Source: Cunninghamia lanceolata
Lineage: Eukaryota; Streptophyta; Pinopsida; Cupressales; Cupressaceae
Reading direction: 5' to 3'
NCBI GenBank assembly: GCA_027924645.1
Contig: BSBN01000781.1
Location: forward strand, 3,906,001 to 3,970,000
Length of the DNA: 64,000 bases
Shown piece by piece: positions 1-11,995 of this stretch (its first letter is position 1; each line of letters starts with the position of its first letter). Both the position numbers and the translations under genes were made by a program. The notes beneath the pieces are model-generated. The model was not told where the DNA came from. It ran no database searches and was given only the letters and a program-made list of their open reading frames with translations.

Positions 1-1
1 C

Positions 2-295
2 AAGTTCAAGATTGGGGACTACCATGATGAGGTGTTGTGTGACATCATACTGATGGATGCATGTCATATGCTATTGGGGAGGTCATGGCAGTATGATAGG
101 TGCACTGTCCATGATGGCCATGCAAACACATACTCCATGACAAAGGATGGAGTTCGTCATAAGTTGAAGCCCTTGAAGGAGGTGAAAGAAAAAGTATGTA
201 GTACTGCCAGAATTTGCTTAGTAGATGGCAATAAATTTTTTAAGGGTATGAAGCATGAGCATCATTGCTTTGCATTGATTCCTAAGATTAGTTAA
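2..295 (+). pseudogene. Element A: C-terminal part of retropepsin-like protease and linker
   Basis: An open frame enters from the left edge and ends at 295. It contains the motif DACHMLLGRSWQYDR, the conserved end of the plant gypsy aspartic protease (usual form MDACHLLLGRPWQYDR). The catalytic Asp-Ser/Thr-Gly lies before the window. After the stop the frame continues shifted by one: residues of the protease-RT linker can be read in another frame from about 300, so a small indel sits near 295. The protein would cut the Gag-Pol precursor inside virus-like particles. Confidence 0.75.
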
Positions 296-299
296 AAGA

Positions 300-1685
300 A
301 TGTGAAGATGTACCAGCAGAAGTCTCAGATCTATTGGAAGAATTTTAAGATATTATCTCTAATAATGTTCTAGAAGGTTTACCACGAGTGAGGAAGATAA
401 GTCATCAAATGGATTTGATACCAGGAGCCAGTTTGTTGAATAAGGCAGCCCACAGAATGACTCCAACAGAGAATGAAGAGTTGAATAGACAAGTTCACGA
501 GTTGTTAAGGGACTGATAAGGGAGAGCCTAAGTCCATGTGCGATACCTGTAGTGCTAGCACCGAAGGAACATGGAGAGTGGAGAATGTGTACAGATTCCT
601 GAGCCATCAACAAGATCATGATCAAGTACAGATTTTCATTGCCCAGAATGGATGACATAATGGATTGTTTGAGTGGAGCCAAGTACTTCACAAAGATTGA
701 CCTGAAGAGTGGGTATCACCAGATCCAAATCAGAGAAGGAGATGAATGGAAGACAACCTTCAAGACAAAGGAAGGTTTGTATGAGTGGTTAGTCATGCCA
801 TTTGGACTAACCAATGCACTGAGCACATTCATGCAACTCATGAATGAGGTATTGAAAGAGTTTTTGGGTAATTTTGTTATTGTTTATTTAGAGGACATTT
901 TGATTTTCAGTAAGACTTAGGATGAGCATCTAATGCATATCAAAAGAGTTTTAGAGAAGTTGAGGGAGGAGAAGTTGTTGATTAATCTAAAGAAATGCAG
1001 TTTTACAAAGAAGGAGTTGGTATACCTCAGATTTGTTGCCTTAGAGGAAGGTCTTAAGATGGACCCAGAAAAAGTAAGGGCTATCATTCAATGGCCAACA
1101 CCAAGGAGTGCTATAGAGGTAAGATCTTTTCATGGTTTAGCAAATTTTTACAGAAAGTTTATCAGGAATTTTAGTAGCATTTGTGCACCCCTAACTGAGA
1201 CAATGAAAGGGGATAGAAAAGAGTTTAGATGGACTATAGGAGCAGCCAAGAGCTTTGATACATTGAAACAGAAAGTCATAGAGCAACCTGTTTTGGCACT
1301 TCTAGATTTCAATAAGGTATTTCAGGTAGATTGTGATGCTAGTGGTAGTGTCATAGGAGTTGTTTTGAGTCAAGAAGGTAAGCCCATTTCCTATTTTAGT
1401 GAGAAGCTTAATGACGCCAAGAAAAAGTATTTTATTTATGATCATGAGTTTTATGCTAAAGTTCAAGCTTTGAAGAAATGGAGACATTATTTGTTGCCAA
1501 AAGAATTTGTTTTATATACTGATCATCAGGCTTTGTAGTATCTTAATAGTCAAGGAAAGTTGAATCAAAGGCACTTAAAATGGGTTGAGTTTTTATAGAG
1601 TTATACTTTTGTTTTGAAATGCAGGAGTGGGAAGTCCAACAGAGTTGTAGATGCTTTGAGTAGAAGGCAAAATTTGTTGATAGAA
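300..1685 (+). pseudogene. Element A: reverse transcriptase and RNase H, decayed
   Basis: RT begins near 513 after a frameshift of one or a few bases at about 510. Recognisable RT blocks are [12 protein letters not shown] (about 695), VMPFGLTNA (about 793) and the catalytic box at 885-905. That box reads VYLEDIL where the family has VYLDDIL, so the first catalytic Asp is Glu. RNase H follows, with [13 protein letters not shown] (about 1320), an ISYFSEKL block and YTDHQAL (1515). The frame is constant from 513 to 2711 and is broken only by stops: TGA at 600, TAG at 918, 1536 and 1596. Each is one transition from the expected Arg, Trp or Gln codon. The product would copy element RNA into cDNA; this copy cannot. 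Confidence 0.85.
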
Positions 1686-2713
1686 ATGAAGATAGAGGTT
1701 GTTGGGTTTGGTGAGCTCAAAAGTTTGTATCTTGAAGATCTAGATTTTACAGAGGCTTGGAAAGCTTGTTTGGAACCTATTACTTTGGATAGTTCAAAAT
1801 GGTTGGATTTCATAATCCAAGATGGCATGTTGTTTAGAGGAAGCCAGTTGTGCATTCTGATGAGTTCCATGAGAGAGAACTTGATTAAGGAGAAGCATAG
1901 TGGACACTTTGGTTGAGATAAGACAATTGCTATTTTTGGTGAGCATTATAATTGGCCATAGTTGCAACAAGACATGAAGAAATTTGTGCAGAGTTGTAGA
2001 GTGTGTCAAATGGCAAAAGGAACAAATTAGAATACAAGGCTATATCAGCCATTACCTATACTAGAGAAGCCATAGGATGATATTAGTATGGATTTTGTTC
2101 TTGGATTACCAAGGACACAGAGAGGACATGATTCCATTTTTGTGGTTGTGGACAGATTCTCAAAGATGGCACATTTTATTCCTTGTAAGAAGACTCATGT
2201 TGTTATTGATATTGTAGAGTTATTTTTCAAAGAGGTGGTGAGACTACATGGTCTACCTAAGAGCATAGTTTCAAATTGAGGTACCAAGTTTGTTGGTTAT
2301 TTCTAGAGGACATTGTGGAAGAAGTTGAAAACATATTTGAAGTTTAATTTTGCACACCATCCAAAGACTGATGGACAGATGGAAGTGGTGAATAGGAGTT
2401 TGGGTAACCTGCTACGATGCTTAGGGGATAAGCCCAAGGGATGGGATTTGATTTTACCATAGACAAAATTTGCTTACAACAATTATGTCAATAGGAGTAT
2501 AGGTAAATCACCATTCCAGATTGTATATGGGAGTAGTCCTAGAAATTCTTCAGAGTTAAGGAAGATGGACAAGAGAGAAAAGACAAGTGCCGAAGCTAAA
2601 GACTTTGTAGAACATCTGAAGAATTTGCATGAAGTGAAACAACACAATAATAAGATGAATATTCAGTACAAGAATAAGGCAAATCAGAAGAAGAGATATA
2701 AGGAATTTTAAGT
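1686..2713 (+). pseudogene. Element A: integrase, N-terminal and catalytic parts, interrupted
   Basis: The zinc-binding HHCC module is visible (HSGHFG near 1900, CRVCQMAKG near 2000). The DDE core has MDFVLGLP (2088), then SN-stop-G at 2271-2282 where the family has SDRG/SDRD, so the second catalytic Asp is Asn and the next Arg is a stop. MEVVNRSLGN near 2380 carries the Glu. Stops at 1914, 1959, 2028, 2073, 2277, 2304, 2460 and 2709 are all single transitions from Trp, Gln or Arg codons. The frame is cut at 2713 by element B and picked up at 17914. Bases 2709-2713 (TAAGT) are the left target-site duplication of B. Confidence 0.85.
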
Positions 2714-3026
2714 TGTTAGGAACCCATGTTTAACCCTTCTCTTTACTTTGTTAGTATATTACTTTTGGACGCATATGCTTTGTAAGTTGTCCCGTGAGTA
2801 CATTGTATTATCCCACATTCATGGGAAGTAATAGTTGTTTAGATTAGACTTAGTATATAAGTACGTGTTGAGGCCAATGAAGGCATCCATGAATTTATTG
2901 TATTGAGCTTGCTCAAAGGAGGTTGCCCCCTCAAAGTACCCTACGATCAATAAATTCTTTCTATGTTTCTGCTATTTGTGTTATTTCATGTATTTTTCAT
3001 TATATTGTTGCAGGAGGTTCCTCCCA
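2714..3026 (+). repeat. Element B 5' LTR with TATA box
   Basis: The LTR starts TGTTAGG and ends CTCCCA. A TATA box (TATATAA, 2854-2860) sits near the middle and is kept in the 3' LTR copy at 17741-17747, marking the likely U3/R promoter. A CAATAAA-like signal near 2949 may serve as the polyadenylation site. The 3' partner is identical in length. Confidence 0.92.
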
Positions 3027-3028
3027 TC

Positions 3029-3040
3029 TGGTATTAAAGC
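3029..3040 (+). promoter_or_regulatory. Element B primer binding site
   Basis: TGGTATTAAAGC lies two bases after the LTR. It matches the plant initiator-methionine tRNA primer site TGGTATCAGAGC at 10 of 12 positions; both differences are transitions consistent with decay. Confidence 0.85.
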
Positions 3041-3975
3041 GCTTTCTTGGGCTCGTTGGGTGGAATTTCTACTAAATTGTTTTTGCGTAGTGGCCTCCAG
3101 GTACTGTGATTATTGCAGTAGTTCTTTCTTTTTTGCATATGTATTGTTCATTTCAATTACAGGTTCGGATCAGGGAATATCCCTATCCGCTTAACTATGG
3201 GAAGTGCCTAGGCATAGCCCTAAAACTCATTGTGAGGAGTACCACAAGAACACTGAAGTAGCTGGCCCATTGAGAGGACCTGCTAGCGAAAAAGGCAATT
3301 ACCCCTACCTGATTGACTAGTTCCCATCCATGAGGTAAACCAAGAGCTGTCATTTGTGGCAAAGTGGTTATCAGTTTTACCTGAGCCATGGAGTGAGGGG
3401 TACTGTCCCAATACGCAAGCTGTTAGATAACATTGGTGGTTGAGTGACTTCCCTGAACCTTTAGGAAGCCAAACATAATTGTGGCCCATATCTATTGATA
3501 GCTAGCAAATTGCATATTAAATTCATCTAGAGTAGTTGGCAGATTTTTTTTACCATATCTTCTTTGCTTTAGCTCCATTTCCTTTCAAAATTCACTGGAA
3601 CCCTTGAAATTTCATTCTGCATATTTCCTTCCATGAGGACCCTATCCCAAATTCCACTTATTGAAGCCGGAAATCCCACATTTGTCTATTTTTAGGGTTT
3701 TCCATAACTTCTTCAATTCTCATCCAATAGCCTTCAAATTTTACCATAGTGTTCATTTCATATTTCTACTTCTTTGTCCCTCTTGGACAAATTTTCCCAT
3801 TCTTTCACCCCGCTTCTGAAATCCCCATTTTCTGCTTCCCTTTCCCTCATAAAGTGTCCAAAACCTAGTCAAACCCTAATTACCCATCAGAGTTTTTCTA
3901 AATCCAAATTTTCCCTTACTAAAAAAGTTTATGTTTTTATTTTTCTACCCATTCCCAAAAAATAAACTCCTGGTT
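3041..3975 (+). other. Element B untranslated leader
   Basis: About 930 bp lie between the primer binding site and the gag start. Short open frames here have no recognisable motif. The second half is pyrimidine-rich, as in many gypsy leaders. No gene is seen. Confidence 0.7.
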
Positions 3976-4757
3976 ATGGTTGTCACCCGCATAGGAGCAA
4001 AAAACATGGAGGATGAACTTGCAGCCCTCAAGACCAAACTCCAAGATTTGGATGAAAAAAATTTCGGCCTCAATCTTTAGCATTCAGCCATGAACAATAG
4101 ATGGCAACCACAATCTTCTGCAAGCACTGGGTTCTCTTCTTCCAGCAATTTTTGTGGGCCAAAGCTTGATTTTCCTCACTTCAATGGTGATGATCCGACT
4201 GGATGAATATACTGGGCAGAACAATATTTCAGTCTGCATAATACTTTTGATGTCAACAAAGTCCCACTTGCATCCTTTCATTTGGAACATGAAGCCCTTC
4301 AATGGTTCTGTTGGTACATCAAGGCTCATGAAGAGCCAAAATAGATAATTTTTTGCAAACTCATTTTGCAACGATTTGGCCCTAGTGCTTTTAATGACTT
4401 CACAGGAGCACTCACTAAATTTCGCCAAACAAGCACTGTGAGAGAATATTAGACATAATTTGCAAAACTGGCCAATCACACAGAGGGATTGTCTGATGAA
4501 TTCTTTAGGAGTTGTATTATCAGTGGTCTGAAGGATGCAATCTGATCTGAGGTTAAAATGTTCCATCCCAACACAATGATGGAAGCCCTAGGGTTCGCTA
4601 AGTTGGCGGAGGACAAGATCACAGCTCAACAGTGATCCAAATCCAATTTTGTTCCATTCAGAAATATGGTTTCCCAAAGACCTCCAATCACGCCCGCTCC
4701 TAGAACAACTCCTATCAAGCATTTGACTGAAGAGGAGATGTGGGCACGTAGAGAATA
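3976..4757 (+). pseudogene. Element B: gag (capsid region), multiple stops
   Basis: The start ATG at 3976 opens a frame with an N-terminal coiled-coil-like stretch (MEDELAALKTKLQDLDEKN). The retrotransposon gag domain follows, with PHFNGDDPTG (about 4180) and LASFHLEHEALQWF (about 4270). In-frame stops occur near 4080, 4206, 4345, 4450, 4545 and 4636. The frame differs from that of the zinc knuckle that follows, so an indel lies near 4757. Gag would form the particle shell that packages element RNA. Confidence 0.8.
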
Positions 4758-6952
4758 GGGCTTTGTTATAATTGTGATGAGAAATTCACTCGAGGACATA
4801 GATGTGTTGAGCAAAAGCTCTATCTCTTGGATGTGGATTCTCCACCTACAACTGAAGTTTATGAAGATGCTTAGGATACAGTAGATGAATAGATTGTAAC
4901 TTAGCAGCTACCTGTTGACCATACTTCTCAAAAATACTACCCAGAGATCTCTCTCCATGCTTTAGCAAGAGTCATCACCCCATAAACCATGTGTGTCAAG
5001 GGTTACTTCAAGAAGCTCCCTCTTACAATACTCATTGATTCTAGTAGCACTCATAACTTCATTGACCCTCAGTTCACCAAATAGGTTGATTGTTTTGTCC
5101 ATCCTTGCTCCAGCTTTGAATTCATGATTGCCAATAGGTGCACATTACCTTGCAAAGGGAAGTGTCGCAATGTGCATATCTCTATTGGAGATTATAACTT
5201 GCACTCTAACATGTTTACCTTGCCCTTTGGCAGATGTGATGTGGTTTTGGGTGCCCAATGGTCACGCACACTTGGACCCATCTTATGGGATTTTCCTAAA
5301 CTTTGGATGCAGTTTTCAGACAATGGGAAAAAACACACATTGAAGGGCTTACAATTAGGGTATCTCAGCATCATAAGTTCACATCACATGGAAAACCTTC
5401 TTAAGAATAATTCACATGGTGTCATCGCTCAGGTTCATTCTATTCAGATGCAACCATCAGCAGTCTCCTCTACTCCTTCAGATCTACAACAAATTTTGGA
5501 TAGGTATGCATGTGTCTTTGCCGAACCAGTGGGATTGCCACCTGCACGACCAGAGGACCACCGTATTCAACTTCTTTCTAGGAGCATTCCTCCCTACATC
5601 AGGCTCTACCGCTACCCATTTCACCAAAAGACAAAGATTGAGAGGCTCATTCGAGACTTACTGAAGCAAGGTTTTATTCTCCCTAGTACCAGTTCCTTTT
5701 CTTCATTAGTTCTTCTTATCTGAAAAGAAGATGGGTCATGGCACCTCTGCATTGACTTCTAAGCACTTAATCACATCACAATCAAGGATAAGTTTTTGAT
5801 TCCTATTGTTGATGAGCTTCATGACACTCATTTTTTCTCCAAGTTGGATCTTCATTCTGGGCATCACCAAATTTAGGTTCATGAGGATGATATCCCTAAA
5901 ACATCTTTCTGCACGCATGATGGCCACTATGAGTTTTTGGTCATGCCCTTTGGCCTCACTAATGCTCCTTCAACATTCCAGGCATTGATGAATAAAATAT
6001 TTTGGCCCTACCTACGGAAATTCATTCTGGTCTTCTTCGATGATATCCTCATCTATAGTAAAACATGGGCTGAGCATCTCCAACATCTAGATCTCATACT
6101 ACAACTTCTCTCTAATCATCATCTCTGTGCATAATAGTCTAAATGTGCTTTTGGCTAGGAAGAAGTGGAGTATCTCTGGCATATTGTTTCAGCCCAAGGG
6201 GTTTGAGTGGATCTTGTAAAAATAGATGCCAGGAAAATTTGGCCTCATCCTCAGACACTCAAGAGCATCCGTGGTTTTTTGGGACTGACTGGCTACTATC
6301 GCAAGTTTGTTAAGGATTATAGGAGGATTGCAACTCCATTAACAACTATGTTAAAAAATTATGCTTTTATATGGACACATGCTACTGAGTGTGCATTTGA
6401 AAAACTGAAACAAGCTATGTGTACTACACATGTTCTAGCTATGCCAGATTTTACCAAGACCTTCACTATTGAGAGTGATGCTTGTGGCAATGGACTTGGT
6501 GTTGTTCTCCTTTAAGATGAGCATCCCATTGTGTTCACCAGTAAAGCCCTTTCTGGCAAGAATTTAGTACTCTCTACATTTGAGAAGGAAATGATGGCTA
6601 TTTTGCATGTAGTACAGAAGTGGCAACCATACCTACTAGGGAATCATTTCTACATCAAGACTGATCACCAGAGTCTGAAATATTTCCTGGAACAATGGGT
6701 CTCCTCCCCAGCACAATAGAAATGGCTTAACAAACTCATGGGTTATGACTATGAGATCATTTACAAGAAGAGTAAGGATAATATTGTGGCGAATGCTCTT
6801 TCTCACACATTTGATTACCAAGCTTCTCTTTCAGCTATTTCTATGCCTATTCCAAATTGGTTGGAGTTTGTTCAGTAGGGCTATGTGAATGACTCTTCAT
6901 TATCTCAAATCATTCAATAGTTGGCCAATAACCCTTTTGTTGTACCACATTA
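4758..6952 (+). pseudogene. Element B: zinc knuckle, protease, reverse transcriptase, RNase H
   Basis: In one frame, a CCHC-type knuckle (CYNCDEKFTRGHRC, about 4764-4805) is followed by the aspartic protease. Its active site reads IDSSSTHNF (about 5035) instead of DSGSTHNF, so the Gly is Ser. RT blocks include [16 protein letters not shown] (about 5946) and an intact catalytic FFDDIL (about 6035). RNase H shows ESDACGNGLGVVL (about 6470) and KTDHQSLKYFL (about 6657). Several TAG/TAA/TGA stops interrupt the frame. Lengths and spacing are normal for a chromovirus pol. A frameshift near 6952 moves the integrase to another frame. Confidence 0.87.
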
Positions 6953-8326
6953 CTCTTGGATGGTGCTTCTCTGAGATACAAGGGTCATCTGGTGCTTCCC
7001 CAGAGCATAGATCTTCAGCAGGCTATCTTCTATGAACTCCATGCTTCTCCATTGGTAGGGCACTCTGAGTTCCTCAAAACTTATGAACAGGCACGGCGTA
7101 ACTTCTTTTAGAAGGGAATGAAAAGGAAAATTCAATAGATGGTGGCTAAATGTGATACCTTCCAACACAACAAGGGTGAAACGACACTCCTTCCTAGATT
7201 GCTCAAACCCTTGCCCATCCCTACACGGATTTGGACAGATATTTCTATGGATTTAATTGAGGGGCACCCTCAATCTAGAGGGAAGATAGTGATCTTGGTT
7301 GTGGTTGATCACCTCTCCAAATATAGTCATTTTTGTGCCCTCAGCCGTCCCTATACTGCCTCCTCAGTCATACAAATTTTTATGGACCAAATCTTCCATC
7401 TTCATGGCATCCCTTCTTCCATTGTCTCAAATCATGATGCAACTTTCACCAGTCATTTTTGGACAAAACTATTTCGACACACTGGCACCAAACTGAAGAT
7501 GAGTTCAGGATATCACCCACAAACAAATGGTTAGACTGAAGTTATAAACAAATGTTTGGAAACTTATCTTTGTTGCTTCACCTCAGAACAACAACATCAG
7601 TGGGCAAAGTGGCTCCCTCTTGTTGAATGGTGGTACAATACCTCCTACCACATTACATCTAAAATGACCCCATATGAAGCAATCTATGGTCAAGCACCAC
7701 TAGTTCTCCTTCCATACACCCCCAGTAGTTCACCAGTTCAAGCAGTTGACATGGTTCTCCAAACCCAGGATTAGATTCTTCACATCTTGCAGGACAATCT
7801 TCACATGGCAAGAAATTGAATGAAACAACAAGCTGATCAGCATCATTCTGAGTGCACTTTTCAAGTAGGTGATATGGTTTTTCTTCGTCTACAGCCATAC
7901 AAGCAATCATCCCTCAAGCTCAAAGGGCATCATAAGTTGGCTCCAAAGTTCTATGGGCCATATAAGGTTCTTCAGAAGATTGGGTTAGTTGCTTATAAAT
8001 TGGAGCTTCCTCCTTCCCGCGTTCATCTAGTATTTCATGTCTCTTGTCTAAAGAAAGTTCTTAGCACCAACATTAGAGTACAAACTATTTTACCAAAACT
8101 AGATAATGAAGGATCCATCATTTTAGAGCTGGAGGCAATCCTCGACAAGTGCACTCGTTAGCTTCGCTCTTGATCCATCACAGAGGTATTAATTTAGTGG
8201 CACGAAATGCAAGCAGAGGATGTTACATGGGAACCACTCCTTCAGATTCAGCAACAATTTCCACATCTTAAGCTTCGAGGACAAAGCTTTTCTAAGAGGA
8301 AGGGGATGTTAGGAACCCATGTTTAA
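6953..8326 (+). pseudogene. Element B: integrase with degenerate chromodomain
   Basis: The N-terminal zinc module appears as HASPLVGHSEFLKTYEQARR (about 7029) and CDTFQHNKG, so the second Cys pair is damaged. The core has MDLIEGHPQ (about 7250) and IVSNHDATFTSHFW (about 7422), in which the catalytic Asp of the usual SDRD is Asn. The Glu is kept in TEVINKCLE. The GPYKVLQKIG and VFHVSCLKK blocks of the C-terminal domain follow. A chromodomain-like tail (WHEMQAEDVTWEPLLQIQQQ) ends at 8326, inside the first bases of the 3' LTR. Chromodomains direct insertion to marked chromatin. Confidence 0.85.
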
Positions 8327-8434
8327 CCCTTCTCTTTACTTTTTTAGTATATTACTTTTGGATGCATATGCTTTGTAAGTCGTCTCGTGAGTATATTGTA
8401 TTATCCCACATTCATGGGAAGTAATAGTTGTTTA
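8294..8434 (+). repeat. Element B polypurine tract and left part of 3' LTR
   Basis: The tract AAGAGGAAGGGGA (8294-8306) directly precedes the LTR start TGTTAGG at 8307. The LTR matches the 5' copy until 8434, where element C interrupts it. Bases 8430-8434 (GTTTA) are the left target-site duplication of C. Confidence 0.92.
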
Positions 8435-9541
8435 TGTGAATGGGAAAATTGGATTGATCAACTAAGATAATTTAACCCAAACAACAATGAAATATGCGAA
8501 TAACAAGAATAAACAAATGAAAGCATAAAACTTACAACCTTGTTACCCTGTGGCTTCCATTGGTCGCCTATTCTTTCTTGATCTTGAATGATGAAGATGG
8601 GCCCTCAGGGAGCTTGCTTCCTTGCTTCGTTTCCTCAAGATGACAAGGAGAAATGGCTATGATACTTTGTGTGATTGAAGATGAGGTTCAACACACTAAT
8701 GATGGAGGATGATATGAGAATGGCTAGACTGAGGAGATTTGAGAAGAAGAATGATTCCCTAGAGGAATTTGGGCATAGTAAGGATGCCAGAAAAAGTCTC
8801 TCTAATTACTTAGAGAAGGGTTCTCTTTATAGATTTTCTGAAAATAGAATGGAGGGTGAGGATCAAAAGATGAGATCAATGGCTCTCATTTTTTGTGAAT
8901 CTTTAATTCGTAATGGATGAATTAAAAATTTAGAGTAGAGGATAGTGGATGAGTTAAAAATTCAGAGTGGAGGATAGTGGATGAATTAAAAATTCAGAGT
9001 GGAGGATAGTGAGTTATGACAATTGAATTCTTAATTCATGGTGGAGGATAATGGGGAATAATTGAATTAAAAATTTAATGAGTGGAGAATTGTGGGGAAC
9101 CGTTGAATTGAAAATTCAATTGGTGGAGGATAGTGGGGAACAATTGAATTGAAAATTCAATTGGTGGATAGTGGGGAACAATTGAATTAAGAATTCAATT
9201 GGTGGAGGATAGTGGGGAACAATTGAATTAAGAATTCAATTTTAGATTTTGGAGGATATTAGCTAATTAAATATTAAGAATATTTAATTATATGTGCAAC
9301 ATGGTGAGGTGGAAGAGATGAGGTGGATTGATGAAGTGGATTTTGTGAGGTGGAGTTATTATTTGAGACATTATAAGAATTTAGGGATTTTAATTAAATA
9401 AAATAATTTTATTTAATTGTAGGATAATGAACCAATCAAATAAACTTATAATATTTATTTAATTGACAGAAGAAAATAAGAATTAAAATAAATAACAGAA
9501 TATTTACTTAATTCAATCTGAGCCAATTTTAGGCTATTACA
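8435..9541 (-). repeat. Element C 3' LTR (left copy)
   Basis: On the plus strand it begins TGTGAATGGG and ends GGCTATTACA. A minus-strand TATA box (TCTATAAAGAG, plus positions 8823-8833) is present. Between about 8930 and 9245 there is a run of roughly 40-bp repeats built on GTGGAGGATAGTGGGGAACA and the near-palindrome GAATTGAAAATTCAATTG. About 18 mismatches to the right LTR are seen in the first 390 bp. Confidence 0.92.
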
Positions 9542-9552
9542 TTTTGCCCCTC
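9542..9552 (-). promoter_or_regulatory. Element C polypurine tract
   Basis: The plus strand reads TTTTGCCCCTC, which is GAGGGGCAAAA on the minus strand, directly next to the left LTR. The same 11 bases occupy the same place in element D (25822-25832). It would prime plus-strand DNA synthesis. Confidence 0.8.
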
Positions 9553-11995
9553 TTTGAAGCAATGTGTTTTATCACGTTGTTTCAAAGAATAAGAATAGTC
9601 TGATAATGATACATGCCCCAGTTTGCCCCTGGTACAGGTTATGATGATAGGATGCCCCCTCGGGAGATTGGACGGGGAGAAGGCGAAAGGCGTGAGACGG
9701 ACAATCTCATGATGAGATAGGTTGACAAGAGATTAAATGGTTGGATGCAGAAGAAAGGGATGAATGATATGGAATGCAAGATAAAAATGATAACACACAC
9801 AAGCAAGTAAGCAAGTATGCACAAATGACAGAAGCACAAACAAGGTATTGCCCCTGTCGAGTGGTAAACCAATGATATGGATCGATGATGTCTGGTTCAG
9901 GAATGAAATATGTCGTATAAGACTCCGGGTCTAGTTTTGACACTATAACATCCTGTCTAAGACATTTGATATGATAGTGTTGTCATGGTGGGGAATGATG
10001 GATCCCTAAAGCAACATGAAGGATAGTGTCTAGTTTCAAGGAATGAAGCATGTCATATAAGACTCGTGTGTTGGTTTGGTTTCGACAATGCAACATCCTA
10101 TCTAAGACAATTGATTGATTAACTGATCGAGTTGGTTTACAACCGGACAAGGATCAAGACCATTGATTGTGATTGGATCATTTGACAAGATTGACTTGAC
10201 TTGATTGGCATGGATTAAGGATAGACTTGCAATTGGATACGGTATGGATGTGGATATGAATATGGATATGAGACGCAATTGGATACGGTGTGGATATGAG
10301 ATGTGAATAGTTGTCACATTGAGATAGCAAGTATTTTGAGTGCTTTCATCATTGGGCTTTATTATATTGTAAGAAAATACAAGCATCTAGGTATAATTAA
10401 ACCAAGATGACCTGAGTATTGCTTACATGGATTTTTGATTGAGCAAGTCAATACAAGCATCTAGTCAAAGTTGATTCTAGATGACCTGAGTATTTCTTGC
10501 ATTTTTCAACAGACAAGGATTGCCCCTTTTTCATGTTTAGACCTGGGAGTCCTCGATGATCTTTTTCCGATCATGTCGTTAGACAAAAGTCGTCACATTA
10601 CTAAAGTTTAATCCACAAGCAACAGACAAAGAAAATAATCATGCCCCCATCATGGCATCTCTAGCTTTTGGCATCCTCGAGTAGCATAGAAAGGCATGAT
10701 AGCATAAATCAAGACTCTTAATCTAACCAACACAAAACATTCTTGCATTTAGATTTGTCTTTTTTCTATAATTGATATGAGATTTAGCTTGAGTGTTTTA
10801 GTATGGTGCTCTATTTTGCCTTGCACAGGTTGATGTTTTTTGTCAAGATTTTTGTTTGGAAGCGGGCTTTGTTGCTCTTGTTTATCTAGCAGAAGTTATC
10901 ACAATCCTTATTGGTGGGACGGACGACAAGACATGGGATGGACGGGAAGTGGAGCGGACTCAGATGGATAGAAGGACTAGACATGGAACGGAGGGGAAAG
11001 TGGAGCCTCGAGGGTGCATGAGAATAATGGCCTTGCCTACGTGACGACGCAGAGGCAGCGTAGTTCGGGGTAAACCCTAATGGACCCAAGATATGGATCA
11101 GATGAGACACGGTATGGAACAGATATGGATCAGAGGATACTTATGACAAGGAAACACTACAGATATTAGTTGTATGGGTGATAGTAGATACGGAGGTAGA
11201 AGTAAACCAGGATGTGATCTCCAAGGACTATGTTGCATAAGAATAACGTGCCCTGTTGTAGGTAGAGTACATAGGATTGTTCATGACAATGCTAATGATG
11301 AGAGGAGGATGAGAGGATAATGAAGGATTTGCATGTTTTGGAGGGATAAGGTATGTCAAGAGACATCTAAAACATTTGTCAACATTGTGCCCCCAATCTT
11401 TATCAAGACCAAAGAATAGAGGAAGGGAAGTTTGGATGGATGGACGAGACCAGATAAGTATGTAATGGATAGAGGATAGGATAGGAAATGGTACGAAAGG
11501 AAACTGGTAGGAGAAGAGTGATAGGCTGATGAGACAAGATGCCCCCAAGTGTGAGTGACATAGGAGATCAACTTACACATGATGCCTGTTTACCAGGTTT
11601 TCATCATGGTACTTATCCAAGGCGCCTGTTTGCCTGGTTTTCACCATTGGATGAAGGGATTTTTCTTTGTTTTTTTCTCTTTTTTTTTTTGAAAATTTAG
11701 ATTGGAGAAGGTGGATATGGAAAGACTCAAGTATAGAGTTCCTTGAAAGGTGATAGTCCCGCTAGATAGATACTATCGAATGGACCATGTTTAGTGTTCT
11801 CATAGATGTTGGTAGGGGATTGCATGAAAGTGAGATATGGCGTAGGTATATAGCGGATTATGATGCAGAATATGGAGGGAAGGCTTATGCAATAGCATGA
11901 ACCATAGGATGAGGAAGATATGTAGGATAGTAGTGGAAGGGAGGGGATTGCATGAAAGTGATATGAAAATGTTGTGGAATGGAAGGGAATCATGA
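9553..11995 (-). other. Element C 3' non-coding region with internal duplications
   Basis: No gene is seen. Duplicated blocks occur: about 9893-9985 repeats at about 10030-10115 (ATGTCRTATAAGACTC and CTAAGACA motifs), about 10232-10275 repeats at about 10270-10315 (GCAATTGGATACGG), and ACAAGCATCTAG...GATGACCTGAGTATT occurs twice in 10378-10500. Near 11573-11640 lies a block (TTTTCATCATGGTACTTATC) shared with element D at 30693-30757, followed in both by a T-rich run. Confidence 0.65.

Noticed and set aside
3774..3965. 63-codon frame in the leader of B
   Set aside because: Low-complexity, pyrimidine-rich leader just before the gag ATG at 3976; no conservation evidence.
8675..8920. 81-codon open frame on the plus strand in the C LTR, also in the other LTR (16940-17185)
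   Set aside because: It is antisense to element C, overlaps its TATA box, and is present twice only because LTRs are duplicated. Changes between copies are scattered over codon positions.
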